Source of the DNA: a virus
Strand: one strand, 5' to 3'
Length of the DNA: 37,871 nucleotides
IMG/VR virus record: IMGVR_UViG_3300005290_000010
Location: 1 to 37,871 of that record
Shown: positions 32,349-37,871 of the stretch, in pieces
Numbering within the stretch: position 1 is the stretch's first letter
Layout of the letters: each line of letters opens with the position of its first letter
Translations under genes and position numbers: made by a program
Notes under the pieces: generated by a model
What the model was told of the DNA's origin: nothing
The model's input: the letters and a program-made list of their open reading frames with translations, nothing else
The model's database searches: none

Positions 32349-32825
32349 TTAGTTTGGAACTATGATACCTGGCGGATAGCCCACATAATCCGCGCGATCA
32401 AGGACCAGTGCGGCATAGATGCCGCCGGCCCCATGCGTACCGGCACTAACATACTGGAGACGGTAGAAACGCGGCAACGGTGCCCCTGGCGGCGGACGCG
32501 GAACGTCCATCGGCAGCAGGTAGCGGCCCGCAATCAAATCGGCCTCGAGTACTGCCGCCGACTCAGCATAGGTCGTGAAAGTGCCGGGTGTACCGGAACC
32601 GGAGTCGGGTGCGCCCTGGAACTGGACCTGCAAGCTGGTCCCACCTGTAAGTGCCGTCTTGACCACACAAAGAAGCTTGAGGGCCGGATCATCCCCGATG
32701 CCCATATCGCGGGCATTAACGAGGTCGATCACGTTCGTGGACTGTTGGGTACCAGTAGTCGGAAGGTCTACCGACCCAGCCGTTCCCGCCGTCCCTGAAA
32801 ACTGTAGTGCGCCATCAATAATCAT
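32349..32825 (-). CDS. Bbp16-like capsid cement protein
   Basis: A 158-residue beta-rich protein. The opening MIIDGALQFSGTAGTAG, the mid-region VNARDMGIGDDPAL and LQVQFQGAPDSG fit the Bbp16 cement family of Bordetella phage BPP-1, whose jelly-roll-like subunits stabilise the expanded capsid. It immediately follows the coat gene with AAGGAG before the ATG, suggesting high expression. Confidence 0.8.
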   Translation of the reverse strand: MIIDGALQFSGTAGTAGSVDLPTTGTQQSTNVIDLVNARDMGIGDDPALKLLCVVKTALTGGTSLQVQFQGAPDSGSGTPGTFTTYAESAAVLEADLIAGRYLLPMDVPRPPPGAPLPRFYRLQYVSAGTHGAGGIYAALVLDRADYVGYPPGIIVPN

Positions 32826-32836
32826 CTTACGACTCC

Positions 32837-33880
32837 TTAAACAACTCGTGCTTCAGTCGATAGGATGGCATCCACCGTCCTGATTGGGATGCCTCGGAAC
32901 ATTGTCACGACGCGCCCCTGGAACTCTTGCAACGACAACAGAACATTAGTTTTGTTCATCGCCTGGAGATCCAGATACGTCCGCACCACACGGTTGCAGT
33001 AGATCGCGGTATTGCCCATCGACCCCTGAATTTGCGGCGAGTCCGAAGTCTGGATACCAGTTGCCGAGGGCGACGCAGTTGGGAGGCGATAGAGGCCCCG
33101 AACCATCCCGTTGATTAGGTTTGCCGCACTGGCACCGTTAAGGAGTGTCACGTCGATGTTAGCGAGGCGGACATTGTAGCGCCAGTCCCTCACCGCCAGG
33201 CCGATCTCCCACTTGAAGTGATCCCTATAAGCCTGATAAGTGTTGCCAGCAGCATCCTGTACAGGCCACTCACCCATATCGCGGTGCTGTAGACCGGTTA
33301 TCTTGCCTTTAGGGAAAATACCATGAGTGGTATTGGCACCCCAGGTCACGATCCACATAGAGGTGTTTGTGCCACCAGTCCCGCCCATGTCCACCACGTT
33401 CGCGGCACTCTGTGCATTCGCAGCCGTCACCGTTGAGTACCGTGGTGCAAACCCCGTAAAGCGTTCCGGATTAACTGCCTGATTACCGTAAATAATCGTC
33501 GAGGCGATCTGCTGGTTCATGCCTTCCAGAAACGCGACCACCTCACTTGCCCTAAACTCGCTCGAGTTCCCGTTAAGGTCTGCGATGTCCTTATCGACAA
33601 GGGCATACGCCTCAAGATTTCCACAGGTGTCGATGATCGGCGCTGTGGTCGATTTCGAGTTTGGGACACCGTAGTTGAGCAAACGCCATGTTGCGGTAGG
33701 CAAGCCAGTCCTCACGGTCGTTTTGTGGCCCGTAGGCAGGTTTCCTTGCAACGTGAGCATATCAAGCAGGATCTCGTTGGTTTGCGAGAGCAACTCGATG
33801 ATCGTACCGATGCGGTAGCCATCCTCGACCCGTTTCGCCCAATCAGCGTAGGTTAGGACGGTTGTTCCAAGTGTTGCCAT
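32837..33880 (-). CDS. Major capsid protein (HK97 fold, BPP-1-like)
   Basis: A 347-residue coat protein. TYADWAKRVEDG, RTGLPTATWRLLNYGVP and FKWEIGLAVRDWRYNVRLAN are signatures of the BPP-1 type coat family with HK97 fold. The order portal, small gene, scaffold, coat, cement supports the call. GAGGA lies upstream of the ATG. No N-terminal delta domain is obvious; the separate scaffold gene fits this. Confidence 0.9.
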   Translation of the reverse strand: MATLGTTVLTYADWAKRVEDGYRIGTIIELLSQTNEILLDMLTLQGNLPTGHKTTVRTGLPTATWRLLNYGVPNSKSTTAPIIDTCGNLEAYALVDKDIADLNGNSSEFRASEVVAFLEGMNQQIASTIIYGNQAVNPERFTGFAPRYSTVTAANAQSAANVVDMGGTGGTNTSMWIVTWGANTTHGIFPKGKITGLQHRDMGEWPVQDAAGNTYQAYRDHFKWEIGLAVRDWRYNVRLANIDVTLLNGASAANLINGMVRGLYRLPTASPSATGIQTSDSPQIQGSMGNTAIYCNRVVRTYLDLQAMNKTNVLLSLQEFQGRVVTMFRGIPIRTVDAILSTEARVV

Positions 33881-33891
33881 GTATCAAATCC

Positions 33892-34518
33892 TCATTGAAG
33901 TCGTGGTCCGCCAGTGTGTGGCCCGCTTGGACCATAAATGGCTTCGCCAAGTGTTACGGGCTGTCTCGTCGCCGCCGCCGGTGTCCCGCGAACCGGACCA
34001 CCTTCAGATAAGGCTTTAGCCCATCTCGCTAAGGTCCGCACAATCGCTGGATGGTTTCCCGCGCCGGTAAACGCTAACGCCTCGCGAAACTTCGGATCTG
34101 ACAACTCAGGATCGCTTGCAACCTTGGAAAATGTCTGCAAGACTTCTGAGAGCTTGTCGCCCCCGATTTCCTTGTCGGCCCGTACCTCCGCTTGCCAGTC
34201 CGCATTCTGCTTGTCCCAACTCGCTTGTAGCTTTTGGTTGGCAGTTTGGACCTGCTTCGCGGCCAGATCGACCAGGGTTTGTGCTACAGGGCCGGTCAAG
34301 CCGTGCTCCTTTGCAACGTTCGCGAAATCTCCGAAGAGGGCATCGTCCCGCGACAACCCCTCGGGAATAGTGATTTTCTCGATATCGAATGGCTCCGGCG
34401 CCGCAGGTGCCTCAGTACCGAGTACAGATGGCTCAGGCGCCGCTGTCGTCGTCTCCGTGATCTCCGTCGGAGTCGTCAGTACCGAAGCCTCGGGTGCCGA
34501 TTGCGCCTGGTCGCTCAA
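33892..34518 (-). CDS. Capsid scaffold protein
   Basis: A 208-residue acidic, helical protein with a disordered N-terminus (Thr/Pro/Glu-rich) and a central helix (AAKQVQTANQKLQASWDKQN), as in podovirus scaffolds that guide procapsid assembly and are then lost. Start TTG 34518 has AAGGAG seven bases upstream; there is no suitable ATG. Its first 86 bases overlap the gene upstream in another frame. Confidence 0.8.
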   Translation of the reverse strand: MSDQAQSAPEASVLTTPTEITETTTAAPEPSVLGTEAPAAPEPFDIEKITIPEGLSRDDALFGDFANVAKEHGLTGPVAQTLVDLAAKQVQTANQKLQASWDKQNADWQAEVRADKEIGGDKLSEVLQTFSKVASDPELSDPKFREALAFTGAGNHPAIVRTLARWAKALSEGGPVRGTPAAATRQPVTLGEAIYGPSGPHTGGPRLQ

Positions 34519-34771
34519 CTTCCATCTCCTTCAACATCTTGAGGTACATATCGTGATTAGCCTGCATGGCTTCGGCCTGCAGCCGCAGGCCAATGAAGCG
34601 CGAACCCTCACGGAATGCCAAACTGAGGGCGTTGGATACGCCAGCCGTTGTCCACACCCCGCATTCCATCATGAGCTGGTACATCCATCGGCGCCCGGCA
34701 GGTTCGCCTAAAAAACGCCCCAATGCCTGCATCTCCGCGACGCGCTCCGGAGTGAACTTGGTCTTAGCCAC
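34433..34771 (-). CDS. Bbp19-like phage protein
   Basis: A 112-residue protein. GTG 34771 is preferred over GTG 34780 because GGGAGG then sits eight bases upstream. The segment LGRFLGEPAGRRWMYQLMMECGV and FREGSRFIGLRLQAEAM match the Bbp19-type small protein encoded between portal and scaffold in BPP-1-like phages. The acidic C-terminus (DDSDGDHGDDDSGA) overlaps the scaffold gene. Role in assembly unknown. Confidence 0.65.
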   Translation of the reverse strand: MAKTKFTPERVAEMQALGRFLGEPAGRRWMYQLMMECGVWTTAGVSNALSLAFREGSRFIGLRLQAEAMQANHDMYLKMLKEMEVERPGAIGTRGFGTDDSDGDHGDDDSGA

Positions 34772-36437
34772 CGCCGCCACCTCCCAGCATCAGTTGGAGG
34801 GCATTCGCTCCACCACCCACATCCGTCTCCGACAGTGTTTTGGCCCCTTGAGCTGCTGTGGAAGCCATCTCGGCGGCTTGTGCGGCCTGTTGTTGTGTGG
34901 CACGGGCCTCGCGAGCCGCTGCCGCATCCTCGTCGCCCACGACGATCTTCGGCGAGACGCCCAACGCCGCTGCATACTCATCTATTGTCTGATCCGGGTT
35001 CAATTTATCGAGGATATTTGGGATCACCGCGGCCAGATTACCTGCAAAGCCCCACAGCTTCTCGATCCCAGCAGTGGCAATGCCCTTCTGGGCCATCGCC
35101 AACATCGAGATGTAGTCTACCTGGATATTGGTTGGGGCGCCTCTGAGCGAGGCGGGCGGGGGAGGTAGGAGTTGGCCGCGCCACATAATGCCCCACACTC
35201 GATCTATCCCGTTTCCGAGTCCCTCATGGGCCGACTCAATCCTTTCCAGTACCGGCCCCAACAACACTAGCTTCTCTTCGCGGCGCGCGTCGATCTCGGT
35301 CGCCGTCCGCACCGTCTGGAGGTCAGTAATTCCTGTGAACAGGTCATTATGGAACGTGATCTTGATCCGCTGCTGGACTTCGCGGATGTCCTGCATCATC
35401 TCAGCGATGGGAGGCATGATCGTGTAGATAGGACGTGCGCCCTCCCGATCCCGGCCCAGCCCTGATACGTAGGTCATCCCGCCCGGCAAGAGGGACATTG
35501 GCTGGTTTTTGAGTTGGACATCAGCCAGCATGGGAGGGTTTACCATCTTGTCGATGGCCTGAGCCTTACGCAGCGTCTCTTTCTGGAGCTGCTTAATGTC
35601 GCCCAGCGCGTCCATCCCTGGCGAGCGCCCATATGGGTCGTTGCTCTGCACATCCCAGCGCGGAGTCATGCAGGGCCAATCGTAAAAGCCCCGGCTCCGG
35701 AGAAGAGTGTTGTTGGGCGAGCCGATCTCCCAATAAATCTCACGAAACGGGAATTTCTTTGGGACCAGATCGAAATCGCCAGTATTGCGCTCGATGATGT
35801 GGCCGATGCGCTTCTCTTGCGACTTCAGCGATCCCTGCTCATAGCCGCGCCGCACCTCCGGAGATACCTTCTCTTCCCCGAACTCCTCGACCATCTGCCC
35901 ATAGGTCAGGACAAATTCGCGGGCAACGGTCCCGACCTCGAGGTTGTTGTTAAGGTCGAAGAAGAACTCGCCCAAACAGGGGTTGAAACAGTGGATTATG
36001 TTGTCGTAATTCTCGTAGATAATGATGCAGGCTGAGCCGAACACTACCAAGTCGAAGTACATTATTGCCATCGACTGATAGAAGTTAGATGCTTGGAACA
36101 CCGTCAACATGCGGCGTTCGCAATCACTTAACCAGCTTTGGACCTCGTAATCTTCCTCGTAGCCCTCGATACGCAGTTTGAACCATGGCCGGGTCGGGCT
36201 GGTGATCCCGTTCATCATCCCGCTCGCAAGCGTCCTCGCAGCGAGGGTACCGGTAGAGTCGATAATGTTGGTGTTTATGTCGGCACCGCGCGACCTATCG
36301 TTAGCGGAGATGAGCCACTTGTACCGTCTCGGTAGGATGTAGCTCGATAGGTCACGCCAGTGTAAATACCAAGTCGTCCGCACAGTGCGAAGCGACTCTA
36401 TCCGCTCTTGTGCGTATTTACGGTATGCTTCGCTCAT
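34764..36437 (-). CDS. Portal protein (head-tail connector)
   Basis: A 557-residue portal of the podovirus Head-tail_con family (T7 gp8-like), forming the dodecameric DNA gate at one capsid vertex. Recognisable segments: WRDLSSYILPRR, LASGMMNGITSPTRPWFKL, SNDPYGRSPGMDALGDIK and the DLQTVRTATEIDAR block. The C-terminus is Ala/Gln-rich and ends in Gly repeats. It overlaps both neighbours by a few bases. No terminase gene is seen nearby; it may lie beyond the right edge. Confidence 0.92.
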   Translation of the reverse strand: MSEAYRKYAQERIESLRTVRTTWYLHWRDLSSYILPRRYKWLISANDRSRGADINTNIIDSTGTLAARTLASGMMNGITSPTRPWFKLRIEGYEEDYEVQSWLSDCERRMLTVFQASNFYQSMAIMYFDLVVFGSACIIIYENYDNIIHCFNPCLGEFFFDLNNNLEVGTVAREFVLTYGQMVEEFGEEKVSPEVRRGYEQGSLKSQEKRIGHIIERNTGDFDLVPKKFPFREIYWEIGSPNNTLLRSRGFYDWPCMTPRWDVQSNDPYGRSPGMDALGDIKQLQKETLRKAQAIDKMVNPPMLADVQLKNQPMSLLPGGMTYVSGLGRDREGARPIYTIMPPIAEMMQDIREVQQRIKITFHNDLFTGITDLQTVRTATEIDARREEKLVLLGPVLERIESAHEGLGNGIDRVWGIMWRGQLLPPPPASLRGAPTNIQVDYISMLAMAQKGIATAGIEKLWGFAGNLAAVIPNILDKLNPDQTIDEYAAALGVSPKIVVGDEDAAAAREARATQQQAAQAAEMASTAAQGAKTLSETDVGGGANALQLMLGGGGGG

Positions 36438-36634
36438 TGTCCTAACAGGACTTTGTTGCGAACTGTACCACCGCTCGAACCTAGCGGCCCGGTCAGGATC
36501 GTATCACTGAGCGTACCGAAGCGGCCGATGTTAGTATTCGGTCGTACACTCGCCTGCGAGGCATAAGTCGGTGGACTGGCCGGCGGCGGCGGCGGGTCCG
36601 GTGGTCGGGCAGAACCTCCCCCTCCTCCAAACAT
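36434..36634 (-). CDS. Small Gly/Pro-rich protein upstream of the portal
   Basis: Sixty-six residues from ATG 36634, with AGGGGAGGG upstream. The N-terminus is Gly then Pro-rich (MFGGGGGSARPPDPPPPPAS) and the C-terminus reads TILTGPLGSSGGTVRNKVLLG, a low-complexity form common in small phage proteins encoded just before portals. Function unknown. It ends in an ATGA overlap with the portal gene. Confidence 0.6.
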   Translation of the reverse strand: MFGGGGGSARPPDPPPPPASPPTYASQASVRPNTNIGRFGTLSDTILTGPLGSSGGTVRNKVLLGQ

Positions 36635-36635
36635 A

Positions 36636-37871
36636 TCACCCTCCCCTTCGCACAACCGCCCAAGTCGGGTCTTCGTGCCACGGGATCGCTATCCCGCTCT
36701 CCAGCGTCTTCGCCGCAATCGTCTCCTCGCAGCGGGTCCAGGCGTTTTCGCCGCCGGGCTGGTCAACCACAAACGACAGCGCAGTTCGCGCCTCGTTGTA
36801 GTAGTTTGTTCCCATTCCCCAGTAGGTTATTTCGATCTCTCCATTCAGCCGGCCGCTTTGTTTCTGCGCCGACCAGCCGGTCAATGCTTCCTCCCACGAG
36901 ATGAACCATGTAGCGCCGGCGCCCGCTTTCTTAAGGTCAGGTACGACGTATTGTCCTACCAGTTGCGGTGGGTATCCCGTTGTACCGAACTGGCCGATGA
37001 CGTGCGGCGCTGCCCACTCCAACAAAGCATCGACCGGGAAACCAAGCTCGCGGCCCCGCCCAAGAGCGGCGATGACGAACATGTTCATCCAGTGCCCGTT
37101 GGCGCTATAAGCAATCGCAGTGTTGTAGTAAGCCGGGTCGGTGGCGTAGTAACCAGCCGCTCCCGCCCACCACCGGCAAGGCGGCAACCCGTACCCGCTC
37201 CAGCCGTCCCCGGTTGTGCCTATAGCGGAAGCGCCGAACACATGCTGGGCGGTCCCGGCGAACTCGGTCGTATTTATGTGGCGCTGACCTTCGTCCTTTG
37301 CGACGGCCTCGTCGACCATCAGCTCGAACGTCGGACGCAGCGGGTCTGTGTCGGGCAACAGGGCGGCGGCATTGAAAAGTGTCCGGTACATCCAACCCAT
37401 TGCGCGCGGCTGACCATCACCGTAGCAGGTCATGTGATTGTAGTTCCGGTAGCCTGGATTGCCCCACAGCGAATTGCACCCTTGCCACATTTCGAGGCTG
37501 TCGAGAAAGAACGGATCGCCGGTCATCAAGTATGGCACCGAGAACGGGTCGGGGTGATGCGCGATGTCCGACAGCCAATCGTTCGCGACGCCGGGGTTGA
37601 TTATAACGACATCATCCTCTGCTGTCGGCGTGAAGCGGGTGTCGAGAAACCCGTAGGTGCCACGGGTGTGGCAGTGGATGGTCCGCCCGAGATTAGCTTT
37701 TGTTGCGTCGCCCTCGCGTATGTTTCGCCGCCACCAGCCCGCCAACTCCGCTTGACCAAGCATCACCTCGCGGTCGCGATAGTCGCCGCTCAACAAGGCG
37801 GAAACATTCCACGACGGGTTTAACCCTATATCCAGTCTTCCGCCCGTGGTTGGCATCCACGGCTGCCATAT
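36636..37871 (-). CDS. Glycosidase-like helical-barrel protein, 5' end outside window
   Basis: At least 411 residues; the frame stays open to the right edge (WQPW before the internal MPTTGGRLDIGL), so the start is missing. The visible part is helical, with repeated Trp, Tyr and His-containing loops (HHPDPFSVPYLMTGDPFF; MWQGCNSLWGNPGYRNYNHM), the look of an (alpha/alpha)-barrel glycoside hydrolase or polysaccharide lyase. It may be the enzymatic part of a tail spike or capsule-degrading protein. Catalytic residues cannot be assigned. Location just upstream of the portal is unusual for a receptor-binding protein. Confidence 0.5.
   Translation of the reverse strand: MWQPWMPTTGGRLDIGLNPSWNVSALLSGDYRDREVMLGQAELAGWWRRNIREGDATKANLGRTIHCHTRGTYGFLDTRFTPTAEDDVVIINPGVANDWLSDIAHHPDPFSVPYLMTGDPFFLDSLEMWQGCNSLWGNPGYRNYNHMTCYGDGQPRAMGWMYRTLFNAAALLPDTDPLRPTFELMVDEAVAKDEGQRHINTTEFAGTAQHVFGASAIGTTGDGWSGYGLPPCRWWAGAAGYYATDPAYYNTAIAYSANGHWMNMFVIAALGRGRELGFPVDALLEWAAPHVIGQFGTTGYPPQLVGQYVVPDLKKAGAGATWFISWEEALTGWSAQKQSGRLNGEIEITYWGMGTNYYNEARTALSFVVDQPGGENAWTRCEETIAAKTLESGIAIPWHEDPTWAVVRRGG

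Noticed and set aside
31695-32798. 367-codon plus-strand open frame across the capsid accessory genes
   Set aside because: Antisense to the coherent capsid operon, with Arg/Cys-rich translation and no recognisable domain.
36675-37823. 382-codon plus-strand open frame opposite the glycosidase-like gene
   Set aside because: Mirror frame of a GC-rich gene. The minus-strand protein has plausible composition and continues beyond the window edge.

Overview
The window reads as part of the genome of a tailed, podovirus-type bacteriophage with a GC-rich genome (hand counts are near 60% G+C in most stretches). Two gene blocks converge. A plus-strand early/replication arm runs from 1 to 14.4 kb, and a minus-strand virion arm runs from 37.9 down to 14.4 kb. 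Genes are packed with ATGA, GTGA or TGATG stop-start overlaps. The capsid genes resemble those of Bordetella phage BPP-1 (portal, Bbp19-like, scaffold, coat, Bbp16-like cement). GC content and family affinities suggest a proteobacterial host, but the sequence does not name one. No integrase, tRNA, CRISPR array or reverse transcriptase was seen. Terminase genes and a dedicated lysis cassette are not recognised and may lie outside the window.

Plus arm. A string of tiny unknown genes (1-2.5 kb) follows a near-consensus sigma70 promoter at 301-328. Then come a UvrD-like SF1 helicase, an HTH regulator, a second promoter at 4217-4245, more small genes including a ribbon-helix-helix regulator, a Cas4/RecB-type nuclease and a Sak4-like RecA-fold ATPase. 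A third promoter (7816-7844) precedes a putative ssDNA-binding protein. An AT-rich island (about 8.38-9.6 kb) carries a GIY-YIG-like gene and a ParB-methyltransferase fusion. The DNA polymerase follows in pieces: a uracil-DNA-glycosylase-like domain joined to exonuclease motifs I and II, then a separate DUF7768-like gene, then a gene carrying exonuclease motif III plus the family A polymerase domain. A DUF3987-type helicase/ATPase closes the arm.

Minus arm, in transcription order. An incomplete glycosidase-like protein runs off the right edge. Next come a small Gly/Pro-rich gene, portal, Bbp19-like protein, scaffold, major capsid protein, cement protein, two small genes with related N-termini, and a four-gene group in which three products carry Sec signal peptides and paired cysteines. 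Four tandem paralogues of one tail-adaptor family follow, then a tail nozzle (gp12-like), a gp13-like acetyltransferase-fold protein, a 30-residue membrane peptide, a small internal core protein and two very large ejection proteins. One ejection protein has lysozyme-like and SGNH hydrolase domains; the other has an HExxH zincin-like domain. The last gene encodes a two-helix membrane protein of the low-affinity iron permease family.

The most unusual features are the polymerase whose exonuclease active site is divided between two genes, the four adaptor paralogues in a row, and the secreted-protein cassette inside the virion operon.
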